A DNA stretch of 64,000 nt from Bacteriovorax sp. MedPE-SWde (GTDB lineage Bacteria > Bdellovibrionota > Bacteriovoracia > Bacteriovoracales > Bacteriovoracaceae): contig MPCU01000008.1 of assembly GCA_001874305.1 (NCBI GenBank), forward strand, positions 124,001 to 188,000, written 5' to 3'. Shown here in pieces: positions 7,978-16,424 of the stretch. Position 1 is the stretch's first letter. The number at the start of each line of letters is the position of its first letter. The notes under the pieces were generated by a model that saw only the letters and a program-made list of their open reading frames with translations, ran no database searches and was not told the origin of the DNA. Made by a program: the position numbers and the translations under genes.

Positions 7978-9182
7978 ACTCTAGATATCCTTATTGCAAG
8001 AAAGGTTAATACAGTTAAAGATAGCACCCAATAAAAGTACTTCAGTAAACCATATACACCGTATGATACAGCTCTTACAATAAAACTCATAACTTTATTT
8101 TCGTAGATAAATGAAGTGTATTTAGGCGCAGTGGCATAGTAAATATTTACTATTGAACGCCCAAAAGAACTCTTTAATAAGTAGCGATCTCTAATAGATC
8201 TAAAGTAATCTAAGACGTAGTGATCTCTTTGAAATCCTGCCGTTACAAAGTAGCAAGCTTTCTCTTCTAATAGGGCCTCAATCTCTTCAGGTGTTACTGA
8301 AACCTTAGTTGAGATATTAGATCTAAACCCAAACTTATCCTTAAAGGCCAGACCTAAAGAATATGTCGTACCATTTGTAAGGTTCTTAACTTGTATTTCA
8401 CCAGACTCGTCTGATCCAGTTTCATACTCATCTAAGAAGGTATCAGAAACACCTTCGTAAACAGCTGATCCGTTTGAATATGTAGTTGAATCAATTGATC
8501 CAGAGTATTCAAGGTATGCACTACCATCTCCCCTGCTTCCAATAAGAGACGTTATACTTGTGGCCCCTGTATTGTAATCTTCAACTGCAGTACTAAAATA
8601 TGTATAAACATAGATACCGTTATCATAAGGAGAAGTTTCGGGGTTGAAAGTTCCACCAGCGCTTAAACCATCATCATAGAAAATATAGAGGTAAACATCG
8701 TCAACAAGGTTATCAGATGCTTCAAGAGCTGCACAATCTATATCCCCACCAGAGTCACAGAGGTCCTTCATAGAAACAAATGGTGTCGACTCACTTATTG
8801 ATCCAACAACGATGTAAGTAGAGTCATCATTATCTTTTCTCATTGCAACAAGAAGCTCTTGATCACTATCATCGTCATCATCAAGATCAAGCTCAAATTG
8901 AAGCCCACCTACAGTTGTGTCCTTATCCGGAAGATCTCCCGAAATAGTTTTATAGTAGAATAGCTCTTGATTTAGCGCTGCACTTGACTCGTATGGAACA
9001 TATAATTTATAGGCTGCAGTCTTTGATTTCCCATCACCACTACTTGTCATAGTTAAGGAGAAGTTACTTGAAGTCGTCGTTCTTCCATACGCAACTGGAT
9101 CACTCGTGTCAGACATCTGAACATCAAGAGAGAAAGCCAGCTGAGAAAATATAAACGTGGTAAGTAACAACAAATTACGCAT
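7956..9182 (-). CDS. exported CFI-box domain protein with C-terminal membrane anchor
   Basis: A 408-residue protein. The start is ATG at 9182, which begins directly with the signal peptide MRNLLLLTTFIFSQLAFS; an upstream TTG would add 25 hydrophilic residues. A long Ser/Thr/Asp-rich region with a fibronectin-like stretch (residues ~225-300) is followed from Cys310 by CYFVTAGF ... RSIRDRYLL ... GRSIVNIYY, which fits the CFI-box domain found at the C-terminus of many exported proteins of unknown role. A membrane helix (about 383-400) and basic tail follow. The acidic run at DLDDDDDSD is notable. It overlaps the downstream receiver gene. Confidence 0.65.
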   Translation of the reverse strand: MRNLLLLTTFIFSQLAFSLDVQMSDTSDPVAYGRTTTSSNFSLTMTSSGDGKSKTAAYKLYVPYESSAALNQELFYYKTISGDLPDKDTTVGGLQFELDLDDDDDSDQELLVAMRKDNDDSTYIVVGSISESTPFVSMKDLCDSGGDIDCAALEASDNLVDDVYLYIFYDDGLSAGGTFNPETSPYDNGIYVYTYFSTAVEDYNTGATSITSLIGSRGDGSAYLEYSGSIDSTTYSNGSAVYEGVSDTFLDEYETGSDESGEIQVKNLTNGTTYSLGLAFKDKFGFRSNISTKVSVTPEEIEALLEEKACYFVTAGFQRDHYVLDYFRSIRDRYLLKSSFGRSIVNIYYATAPKYTSFIYENKVMSFIVRAVSYGVYGLLKYFYWVLSLTVLTFLAIRISRVWRREFS

Positions 9183-9283
9183 ACTTAAATTATGAAGCTC
9201 CTGACTATCATCGTCAATCAATTTAACAAAATCTTTACACGCTACATCTTGCAACAAGGCATATCATTTTAGATAATGGCCAC

Positions 9284-9790
9284 ATGAAAAAACTAATCCC
9301 ACTATCACTATTCATTCTAGTCAGTTGTATTAACCCTCAAAGCTATGAGAACAAGGGCAAGATCGTTGACTCAATGGCAACCGCCGTCACAAATGAGAAT
9401 AAAGATATTCCCTTTGTTGAAGCGAAGGACCTTATGGTTCAAATGCAACAGAAGTCCTATACAGCGATTCTCGTTGACGCAAGAAGCCAATTGGAGCAAG
9501 CGACCAGTATGATTCCAGGTGCTGTTCCAAAGCATATCTTTGAAGAAAATAAGAGAAACTTTAGAGATAAAGAAATCATTACTTACTGCACGATTGGTGG
9601 AAGAAGCTCTGCATATTCTCGAGAACTTATGGCACAAGGTTATAAATCTACAAGTTTAAAAGGTGGTGTTCTTGCTTGGGCCCAGGAAAAAGGAAGCTTC
9701 ACACTAGAAGGCAAAGACACTAAGAAAGTTCACTTCTTAAATGATGCCTGGAATATCCTACCTGAAGAATACGAAGGGGTATCACCATAA
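9284..9790 (+). CDS. rhodanese-domain lipoprotein
   Basis: A 168-residue protein with a lipobox (LVSC, Cys15) and a rhodanese domain: LVDARSQLE, then the active loop YCTIGGRS with Cys102, ending near residue 135. The C-terminal part WNILPEEYEGVSP is outside the domain. It should be a periplasm-facing lipoprotein with sulfurtransferase or thiol-handling activity. Its stop TAA (9788-9790) overlaps the apparent ATA start of the next gene. Confidence 0.85.
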   Translation: MKKLIPLSLFILVSCINPQSYENKGKIVDSMATAVTNENKDIPFVEAKDLMVQMQQKSYTAILVDARSQLEQATSMIPGAVPKHIFEENKRNFRDKEIITYCTIGGRSSAYSRELMAQGYKSTSLKGGVLAWAQEKGSFTLEGKDTKKVHFLNDAWNILPEEYEGVSP

Positions 9791-10647
9791 AAGCAACTAA
9801 AGTAATTAATATTAATGGTGAAATCTTTAATGAGGAAAATGCGAAGATCTCAGTCTTTGACAGAGGCTTTCTCTTTGGCGATTCAGTTTATGAAGTAACT
9901 GATACTAATAATGGAAAACCACTTTTCATGGACGAGCACCTTGATCGGCTTTGGAGATCGGCCAACAAGATTGATATGCCAATTGCATTCACTAAATCAA
10001 AGATTATAGCTGAAGTGCAAAGAACACTCTCCCACCTAAAAGTTAAGCGTGCTTATATTCGAATTGTCGTTACCAGAGGTGAAGGTGAAATTACACTTGA
10101 TCCCCAGGCCGCACACGAAAACAACCTGGTAATAATAGCGAAAGAATTAAATGAGAACCCGTCATGGTGGTATGACGATGGTGTTGAAGTTATTATTGCA
10201 GACATTAAAAGAACATCTAGTGAGTCGATGGACCCAGCTGTAAAATCAGGGAACTACCTTAACAATATCCTCGCATTTAACGAAGCTGTTAAACAAGGTG
10301 CCTTTGACGCTGTCATGCTTAATCATGATGGTTTCATAACAGAGGGAACTACGAGTAATATTTGGATTATTAAAGACGGGGTTATCATTACTCCTCCCCT
10401 CAAGGCCGGACTACTTGGAGGGATCACTAGAGCGAAAATTCTAGAGCTAGCACAAAGGGAAAAACTAAGCTTTAAAGAAGAAAATATTCGAGCGACTGAC
10501 CTAAAAGCTGCCGATGAGGTATTTCTCACCTCCTCAACTAAAAGGGTTGTTCCAATCGTTAAAGTTGATGATCAGCAAATTGGATCAGGTAAGCCAGGTA
10601 AGAAAACACAAGAGCTCTTGAAGAAATACCTATCTAGCCTTAACTAG
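9787..10647 (+). CDS. class IV PLP-dependent aminotransferase (D-amino acid / branched-chain type), apparent ATA start
   Basis: The first ATG in frame is at 9928, but the reading frame is open to 9787 and the upstream residues are the conserved N-terminus of the family (NINGEIFNEENAKISVFDRG, then FLFGDSVYEV). From ATA at 9787 the product is 286 residues, the normal size; from 9928 it would be 239 and lack the first strand and part of the active site. AAGGGG lies 6-7 bases before the ATA, and the ATA overlaps the TAA stop of the rhodanese gene. No ATG, GTG or TTG exists in this stretch. The catalytic Lys is in AVKSGNYLNN (Lys153) and the PLP-contacting Glu in ITEGTTSNIW. Substrate cannot be told. 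Confidence 0.85.
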   Translation: MKATKVININGEIFNEENAKISVFDRGFLFGDSVYEVTDTNNGKPLFMDEHLDRLWRSANKIDMPIAFTKSKIIAEVQRTLSHLKVKRAYIRIVVTRGEGEITLDPQAAHENNLVIIAKELNENPSWWYDDGVEVIIADIKRTSSESMDPAVKSGNYLNNILAFNEAVKQGAFDAVMLNHDGFITEGTTSNIWIIKDGVIITPPLKAGLLGGITRAKILELAQREKLSFKEENIRATDLKAADEVFLTSSTKRVVPIVKVDDQQIGSGKPGKKTQELLKKYLSSLN

Positions 10648-10670
10648 TCCATGTTTTCCTCGTTTTTTCA

Positions 10671-10705
10671 GTGACTTGAAAGAATTACAAAAATCATCAA
10701 GTCAC
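10671..10705. repeat. nine-base inverted repeat upstream of the rpsD promoter
   Basis: GTGACTTGA at 10671-10679 and TCAAGTCAC at 10697-10705 are perfect complements. No T run follows on either strand, so it is a poor terminator; it ends 10 bases before the -35 box of rpsD and could be an operator. Confidence 0.4.
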
Positions 10706-10715
10706 TCTCTCCTAC

Positions 10716-10745
10716 TTGACATAACCCCCTGAAGTCCTGTATATT
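10716..10745 (+). promoter_or_regulatory. sigma70-type promoter of rpsD
   Basis: TTGACA at 10716-10721 and TATATT at 10740-10745 with 18 bases between. Transcription would begin near 10752, at the start of the structured leader. Confidence 0.7.
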
Positions 10746-10751
10746 TCGCAA

Positions 10752-10834
10752 GTTGCATTCAAGAATAATTTTGATTTAAGGGCCCAGTTTTACTGGAGAT
10801 GTGATGCAACCATTGGCCATGTCCCTTATTTCAA
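10752..10834 (+). promoter_or_regulatory. candidate pseudoknotted S4 autoregulatory leader of rpsD
   Basis: Three pairings are visible. Stem A: GTTGCAT (10752-10758) with ATGCAAC (10804-10810). Stem B: TTGATTTAAGGG (10771-10782) with CCCTTATTTCAA (10823-10834), broken only by a 2x2 T/T internal loop. A small hairpin CCAG-TTTTA-CTGG (10784-10796) sits inside B. A and B interlock (A, B, A', B'), which is a pseudoknot. The leader ends 16 bases before the ATG, just ahead of the AGGAG. In E. coli S4 represses its own operon through a pseudoknot in the alpha mRNA; here the same kind of control is inferred. Confidence 0.5.
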
Positions 10835-10850
10835 ATACATAGGAGCTTAT

Positions 10851-11483
10851 ATGGCAAAGAGTACTACAGCACAATCACGTTTTAAGATTCAAAGAGCACT
10901 TGGAGTTGAACTTCCAGGTCTTGGTAAAACAGGTGCACTAGAAAGACGTCCGTACGGACCAGGTGTTCACGGTAACAAGAGAAAGAAAATCTCTGACTAC
11001 GCTGTTCGTCTAAAAGAAAAGCAAAAGCTAATGTTCCATTACGGACTTAGAGAAAAGCAACTTGTAACTTACGTAAAGCAATCAAAGAAGAACACTGCTG
11101 GTAAGCCTTGGATGGAAGTACTTATTGCTACTTTAGAAACAAGACTTAACAACGCAGTATTTAGACTTGGACTAGCTCCATCTATTCTTGCTGCTTCTCA
11201 AATGGTTTCTCACGGACAAGTACTTGTTAACGGTAAGAAACTAGACAGATCTTCTTATGTTGTTAAGAAAGACGATACAATCTCTCTTTCTGAAAAAGGT
11301 TATAACAACCAACTTTATAAGCAAGCTCAAGAGACTCCAAGACTTCCTCATGTTCCAGCATGTTTCAATGTTGAAGGGACTGACAAGAAGAAAGGTACTC
11401 TTATTGATACTCCACTAGCTGCTGACGTTCCATTTGAGTTCGAACCACAACTAGTAATTGAGTACTACTGGAAAGTTAAGTAA
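10851..11483 (+). CDS. rpsD: 30S ribosomal protein S4
   Basis: A 210-residue S4 protein: ALERRPYGPGVHG, KISDYAVRLKEKQKLMFHYG, and the S4 RNA-binding domain (TRLNNAVFRLGLA ... VSHGQVLVNGK) at about residues 98-160. The N-terminus has no zinc-finger cysteines, so it is the Cys-free form. It is transcribed alone from its own promoter and ends in a strong terminator, unlike the alpha-operon arrangement of E. coli, where S4 sits with S13, S11, RpoA and L17. Confidence 0.97.
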   Translation: MAKSTTAQSRFKIQRALGVELPGLGKTGALERRPYGPGVHGNKRKKISDYAVRLKEKQKLMFHYGLREKQLVTYVKQSKKNTAGKPWMEVLIATLETRLNNAVFRLGLAPSILAASQMVSHGQVLVNGKKLDRSSYVVKKDDTISLSEKGYNNQLYKQAQETPRLPHVPACFNVEGTDKKKGTLIDTPLAADVPFEFEPQLVIEYYWKVK

Positions 11484-11506
11484 TTTATATTACATTTTTC
11501 TATATC

Positions 11507-11532
11507 AAAGGCTCCGCAAGGAGCCTTTTTTA
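11507..11532 (+). terminator. Rho-independent terminator of rpsD
   Basis: AAAGGCTCC, loop GCAA (GNRA type), GGAGCCTTT, ending in a run of T. Lies between rpsD and the convergent gene at 11541. Confidence 0.9.
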
Positions 11533-11540
11533 TTTCTGGA

Positions 11541-14099
11541 CTACTTAGTAAGCATTTCTTCCATATCTCTGACACGAAATCTAAAAAATTGCTCTCCATC
11601 TAATTTCACGTCGGTTTCAAAATTATTATAATTCTCTTTAAAGCTTTCCTCTGAGTACTCACCCTCTTTTTCATAAACCTTATCTTCATTAAGCTTAAAG
11701 ACTTTCATAACTTTTAAATCTTCTACAAAAATAACCTTTAGCTTTGGTCTCTCTTCATTGTTAAGAACTTGATTAACATAGGACTTATTTTCTACTTGAT
11801 AAGTTTTGGCCTGTGAAAGAGAGCCTGCTCCAGCACTTGATGAGCCAAGAGTCAGACCACTCCCAGACGAGCGAGATGAGACAGACGCCACCGATCTCCC
11901 ACCGCCAGATGATGAACGTGGAGCTGAACTCATACGAGCTCTGGATTGAGATGGCGAGGCCTTCTTATCATAGTTTCCTTTTGGAAGAAGTTGTGACTGT
12001 GGTCTTGTTGTATCTCTATAAAATTCCTGAGGCGCATCTAGTTTTTCAGGCCTTGAGTAATTTGCAAAGTTCTTCTGATAGTCAGAATATGAAATGTCTT
12101 CGCTAGGATCATCCTTTTTAGATTCAAACTTTCTAAACGAGTTATCACTTTGCGAAGATGAGTTATCATCAAGAAATGTTCCCCTCGTTGTACTAGGAGT
12201 ACTTCTCCCAATATTCATGATTTCACTAGTTGTAGGTATTTTAAAATCTATATTAAAACCGTATTTCTTATGGCCATCTAACTCGCGTTTAATTTTTGTA
12301 AGACGATTTTTAATTTGAACTCTTTCTCTTGGACCAGCTGTTACCGCCTTCTTAGAAAGTACCTTTATTTCCTTTGAAAGTTTCGCTGCTGTCTTTGCAA
12401 CATTATTGTAAACCTTGGTTCCTTCTTCAGTTAGAAGTTGTTTTTTGAGTTCAACAGCTGAGTCATTAAAAACATCAACATTACGCCCTAACATCGCTTC
12501 ATACTCTTTTCCTATTTCACGATAAGCTTGCTTCTTCGAATCTGTTAATGTTCCAGAAACTCTATCCTCTTCAATGTCGTTTTGAACTTCTGCAAACCCT
12601 TGCAAGGCCGTTAATTTCTCAGGTGGTATAAATATTCCAGAGGTAGTTGTTATTGACTCAGCACCTACCCTAGCGTCATATATTCCAGGAATACTTTCAG
12701 CGCCAGGAAGTCGCCATGGTTCTAGTTTTTCTTTTTTATCCAGTGATGACTTCTCTTTACTCTTCTTGGCCGGCCTCTTTTTTGGTGCAGGCTTCGGCTT
12801 TGCTACTTTTAAAGGTTTCTCTATTTTTGCCTCGACCTTAGTACTGCTAACATCTGCGGTACTGAAATTATAAATCCCAGAACTGAAATCTCTCTCATAC
12901 TTAGCTAAATTTGAGATAACATCAGGGGCAATATCAGTTTCGCTTTTTTCTGTCTTTAATAAACAAGCAAGATTAGATATTCGACGATGAATTCCGTCTC
13001 TTTTAGAACCTTCTAAGTCAGAGTGGAAACTTATACCAATTAAGAATTGATTACTACTATGGACATATTTAATCACGTCTATTGGAGACATTTTATCAAT
13101 TTCACATCTAACTTTATTAATCTTCTTTATCTCACCACACTCTCTTTCATAATTTGCTTCTGTATAATCTCTTACAAATTTTTCAATGGGGATATTCTGA
13201 CTAGTATCATCTTTAACACTCGCCTCAATTATTGAAGTAAAGGCATTCTTGTCGCCTGTCTTACAAAAGCTATTATATAAGGCCTTATTACCTAGAACAG
13301 AATAATAGAGATCTTTTTCTTCATCTCTTATTTCTTGATTTTCATCCAAAGTACATCTGTATAGTCCAAAGGCATGAGTATAATTTGGAAACTTCTCTTC
13401 AATATAGGCCTTCACTGAGCCGGCTTCTTTAATATGCTTCCTAAGTCTCTTTAATGATTTTTTAAAGATATCCTTACCTTCTAATTCGATAGTGCTAGCG
13501 AGGAAGTTTTGATGCTTTTGTTCGTCTTCCTTTCTTTTCTTTTCAGAATTAGAATCAATTACAGAAGCCAGATTACTGCAGCCCTCAACCTTATCTAACT
13601 TACAGATTTCTCCATTAACATTAGAAAGACCTGACCTCGTATTGAGGCCTTTAATTTTTTTTGAAATTGCATTTTGAAGAGAGTCTAAAATATAGGACTT
13701 AGTTTCTTCCTGATAAGAAATAGATCTGTCATCTATCCCCTTACAAACCAATTCTTTAGATGTACGTGACATTAGTTTACATGCACAATTGGAGTTTGGT
13801 AATAAGTTCGAATCAAGATCTTCGCCAGTATATATTACTTTCTGCCACTTTGTTCTATGTCTCCTAGAACAAAGTTTCCTAAAGCTATCATCTTTATATT
13901 TAATAAGAATATTCTCAACTCCACCAGAGAGTGGATCGATATTTGTATTTTCGGAAATATCTACGGAACAAGTTCTTACTCTTGCTCTCTTTAGGCTTTC
14001 AGCATTCGAACAATAATACTCATGTGCCTCATTAAGATACATAGACTGTGCAAAACAGCTCAGTGAAAAGATGAATGTAATGAGTGTAGCTAATTTCAT
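11541..14099 (-). CDS. large exported protein of unknown function with Ser/Gly-rich linker
   Basis: An 852-residue protein not assigned to a family. ATG at 14099 opens a clean signal peptide (MKLATLITFIFSLSCFAQS) with AAGAG upstream; ATG 14114 or 14126 are alternatives. The N-terminal half (to about 390) is Cys-rich, with many paired cysteines (CSRRH, CACK, CKTGD) suggesting disulfides. A Lys/Pro-rich linker follows (KPKPAPKKRPAKKSK), then a helical region, a Ser/Gly/Arg low-complexity stretch near 740-775, and a short C-terminal domain. Probably periplasmic or surface-exposed. A trypsin-like protease lies directly upstream on the same strand. Confidence 0.6.
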   Translation of the reverse strand: MKLATLITFIFSLSCFAQSMYLNEAHEYYCSNAESLKRARVRTCSVDISENTNIDPLSGGVENILIKYKDDSFRKLCSRRHRTKWQKVIYTGEDLDSNLLPNSNCACKLMSRTSKELVCKGIDDRSISYQEETKSYILDSLQNAISKKIKGLNTRSGLSNVNGEICKLDKVEGCSNLASVIDSNSEKKRKEDEQKHQNFLASTIELEGKDIFKKSLKRLRKHIKEAGSVKAYIEEKFPNYTHAFGLYRCTLDENQEIRDEEKDLYYSVLGNKALYNSFCKTGDKNAFTSIIEASVKDDTSQNIPIEKFVRDYTEANYERECGEIKKINKVRCEIDKMSPIDVIKYVHSSNQFLIGISFHSDLEGSKRDGIHRRISNLACLLKTEKSETDIAPDVISNLAKYERDFSSGIYNFSTADVSSTKVEAKIEKPLKVAKPKPAPKKRPAKKSKEKSSLDKKEKLEPWRLPGAESIPGIYDARVGAESITTTSGIFIPPEKLTALQGFAEVQNDIEEDRVSGTLTDSKKQAYREIGKEYEAMLGRNVDVFNDSAVELKKQLLTEEGTKVYNNVAKTAAKLSKEIKVLSKKAVTAGPRERVQIKNRLTKIKRELDGHKKYGFNIDFKIPTTSEIMNIGRSTPSTTRGTFLDDNSSSQSDNSFRKFESKKDDPSEDISYSDYQKNFANYSRPEKLDAPQEFYRDTTRPQSQLLPKGNYDKKASPSQSRARMSSAPRSSSGGGRSVASVSSRSSGSGLTLGSSSAGAGSLSQAKTYQVENKSYVNQVLNNEERPKLKVIFVEDLKVMKVFKLNEDKVYEKEGEYSEESFKENYNNFETDVKLDGEQFFRFRVRDMEEMLTK

Positions 14100-14169
14100 A
14101 ATGCTCTTACTCATCGGTAAGAACACAAAAATACTTGAGAGCAGTAATCAACTATATAAACAGCTGTAT

Positions 14170-15177
14170 TTATTCATTTAATGTGAAATATTTTAGGTAT
14201 CCATCATTAAAAAAGTCTTTAAAACCAATAACATTAGTCTCGGGAGCCCCTATATTAGAGTTTGAAATATAGTAAGTACTCTCATCCTGGCCTAAGCCCC
14301 TAACACTACCAGTAACACCTAAAAATATTCTCTGTCCATTATTTTCATAAAGTTCAAGATCTTCATTAGACGTATCACTCAAACTCATTGTTAGAGCTCC
14401 ACCACTAGCACCACCATATGAAGTAGCAGATACTTCAGTAATGCTTCTATTAGCACTGTCTACGCCTCGTTTAAATTTGTCATAAGATAGGTCTTCAGTA
14501 TAAGTTAAATTTCTACCAGATCTTCCTTTATATGAATCCGAACTGAAGCCAGCAAGTGTTGCACTTTCTTCATATAACTCTAAAATGTCACCTATTTCTC
14601 CATCCTCAAAGTCACCTAAAAAAAGAAATGGCTTAATTTTTGAAAAAGGAACTTCCTGATCAAGCTTTAAAAGTGCCGTATCAGATCTTCTTGATGTTTT
14701 TAAAACCTGCGCGCTTCTTCTTATCAACTCTCCATCTTTTGTATAAGTTGACCACGTAATACTCTTAATTTTTACTCTATAGTTTCTTCGACCGCTCTCA
14801 TCCTTATAAACAAAGCAATGCTCAGCAGATGTTAATATTTTTGAAGAACGATTTAAAACTGTATCCGTAAGGTTTCCAGTACATTTCATAGACTTACCAT
14901 TATCAAAAGTAATATAAAGTAAACCAGATGCATCTAAATAGCTTGGGGATTCTGAGTCCTTAACTTTTCTATTATCCCCTTTGGATATTTCTTCTGATTC
15001 AGATAGATAACTTGCATTATCACGATATTTACCAGAAGAGACCTCAGCGATATCTAGATAAGTCGAAATTTCCTTAGGAAGACGAACTTTAGTATCAATA
15101 AAAGAGCAATCTTTTGCCAGTGTACAAAAGTTAATCACTATAAAAAGAATTGATAATCTAAGACACTGTTTTTTCAT
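14170..15177 (-). CDS. exported trypsin-like serine protease
   Basis: A 335-residue protein with a signal peptide (first ~21 residues) and a chymotrypsin-fold protease with a readable triad: His120 in LTSAEHC, Asp166 in RRSDTALLKL, Ser258 in SYGGASGGAL. The ~80 residues before the domain may be a propeptide. Acts outside the cytoplasm. Bdellovibrio-like predators secrete many such proteases, but a predatory role here is only an inference. A 16-base near-palindrome (TAGTTAT-AC-ATAACTA, 15198-15213) lies in its 5' region and could be an operator. Confidence 0.85.
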   Translation of the reverse strand: MKKQCLRLSILFIVINFCTLAKDCSFIDTKVRLPKEISTYLDIAEVSSGKYRDNASYLSESEEISKGDNRKVKDSESPSYLDASGLLYITFDNGKSMKCTGNLTDTVLNRSSKILTSAEHCFVYKDESGRRNYRVKIKSITWSTYTKDGELIRRSAQVLKTSRRSDTALLKLDQEVPFSKIKPFLFLGDFEDGEIGDILELYEESATLAGFSSDSYKGRSGRNLTYTEDLSYDKFKRGVDSANRSITEVSATSYGGASGGALTMSLSDTSNEDLELYENNGQRIFLGVTGSVRGLGQDESTYYISNSNIGAPETNVIGFKDFFNDGYLKYFTLNE

Positions 15178-15238
15178 AAGTTCATCCGACTGTAGTTTAG
15201 TTATACATAACTATATACAAGAAGGATGCCAAAGAGAC

Positions 15239-16012
15239 TTATCTCAGCTTTGTAGAGCTCAGGTCTTGATAGAGATGATTCTTTAAAAAAGTAACCTCAA
15301 GATCTGGAGATAGATCAAGAATATCTTTTTTAACGGCTTTAAGCTCGTCGCTATTGTGATCTCGTGGAACGACATAGATCTTAGACAATTTCGAGGCAAC
15401 TTCTTCAACACTCGTCCACTTCAAAAAATGAAAGAAAGTATCATCACCCATAAGCCAATTTATAGTTGAAAGCTTAACTTGTCCCAACCAGCTTATTGTT
15501 GGATTACGATCTTCTTTAGCCCAAAAGCCTGGATAGATTGGAAACTTATTTTGAACACACTTAGAAAGCTCCAACAAAGTCTTTAGCGGGCCTTTGTTAA
15601 TATTATCTTTCCACGGGCTATAGTCAGGAATAACGACAATCAGATCTTCGAGTTCAGAGCACTGTCTTAAGCACTCTCCATGACCTTCATGCCAAGGATT
15701 AAAACTACCACCAAAGAACGTTATTGAATCACTTAGTTTTGAATCTTTCGGCCAAAACTCTGTTGGAATATATTGTTCAGCATTTACCGCACTAGATGGC
15801 ATAAAAGAAAATAGCTTTCCTATAATATCAAGAAGTGATTTTTCGATTTCAAGGGATGGTATTTTGAGCTCAGAGAAATTAACAAGTCCATCAGTGTTTT
15901 CAACTTCTATCATCGTAATTAAATTATTACTTACGATGGTCTGACCACTTGGAGTGTCTTGTCCAGCTTTGACAAGCTGATACTGATTTTGATGTACTAG
16001 GAAATTCCACAT
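15239..16012 (-). CDS. nadD: nicotinate-nucleotide adenylyltransferase-like protein
   Basis: A 257-residue protein. The nucleotidyltransferase core starts near residue 97 with FFGGSFNPWHEGH (GGSFNPxHxGH ATP-binding motif), continues with WLMGDDTFFHFLKW (substrate pocket typical of NadD) and ends in the LSSTKLR form of the family's SST-x-R motif. It would join ATP and nicotinate mononucleotide in NAD synthesis. The ~95-residue N-terminal extension is not part of NadD and is unassigned. It follows the histone gene by 15 bases and is probably co-transcribed with it. Confidence 0.75.
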   Translation of the reverse strand: MWNFLVHQNQYQLVKAGQDTPSGQTIVSNNLITMIEVENTDGLVNFSELKIPSLEIEKSLLDIIGKLFSFMPSSAVNAEQYIPTEFWPKDSKLSDSITFFGGSFNPWHEGHGECLRQCSELEDLIVVIPDYSPWKDNINKGPLKTLLELSKCVQNKFPIYPGFWAKEDRNPTISWLGQVKLSTINWLMGDDTFFHFLKWTSVEEVASKLSKIYVVPRDHNSDELKAVKKDILDLSPDLEVTFLKNHLYQDLSSTKLR

Positions 16013-16027
16013 AGGGTTTTTATAGCA

Positions 16028-16333
16028 TTAAAAATCGCGTTTCATAAGAGTTTTTCTTCCATCTCTCATGGCGCTCTCCACTGCCCTATCACATGTTACT
16101 CTCATGATGTCTGAGAGAATGTCCATAACATCAGAAGAAGTGTTGAGACCGTGCTTTTCTTTGACATATTTTTTGAGCTTGCTGGCCACAATCAGAATGT
16201 CTTTTGAGTATGCTTCTGCGTGAAGGTTAGTCCTAACTTTAGAGTTTACGAGAATACGCCTAGGGGTATCTTTCTTCTCAGTAGACTCTTCTTTTTTCTC
16301 TTCTTCGTTGTCTGCAACATAGTCGACTTTCAT
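16028..16333 (-). CDS. bacterial histone-fold protein (Bd0055/HBb-like) with N-terminal tail
   Basis: A 101-residue protein. Residues ~44-101 read as a single histone fold: helix 1 KDILIVASKLKKYVKEKH, loop GLNTSS, long helix 2 from DVMDILSD to ESAMRDG, then loop 2 GRKT and a very short end MKRDF. The RKT of loop 2 is the hallmark of archaeal and bacterial histones. Bd0055 of Bdellovibrio bacteriovorus is a histone of about 60 residues; this one adds a charged 43-residue tail rich in Glu and Lys. It should dimerise and bind DNA in the nucleoid. AAGGA precedes the ATG. Identification is from motif memory, without a search. Confidence 0.75.
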   Translation of the reverse strand: MKVDYVADNEEEKKEESTEKKDTPRRILVNSKVRTNLHAEAYSKDILIVASKLKKYVKEKHGLNTSSDVMDILSDIMRVTCDRAVESAMRDGRKTLMKRDF

Positions 16334-16424
16334 TATTTGTCCTTGCTTTTTATCTCTGATAGATTAAATTAATTTTAACATATATCCCCTGTACTAACTC
16401 AGGGCGGCAACAAAGCGCTATAAA

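Noticed and set aside
9928-10647. ATG 9928 as start of the class IV aminotransferase
   Set aside because: It would remove the conserved N-terminal strand and the DRGFLFGDS block encoded in the same open frame upstream.
10671-10705. Inverted repeat as terminator of the aminotransferase gene
   Set aside because: No T run follows on the plus strand, and the T run present lies before the repeat.
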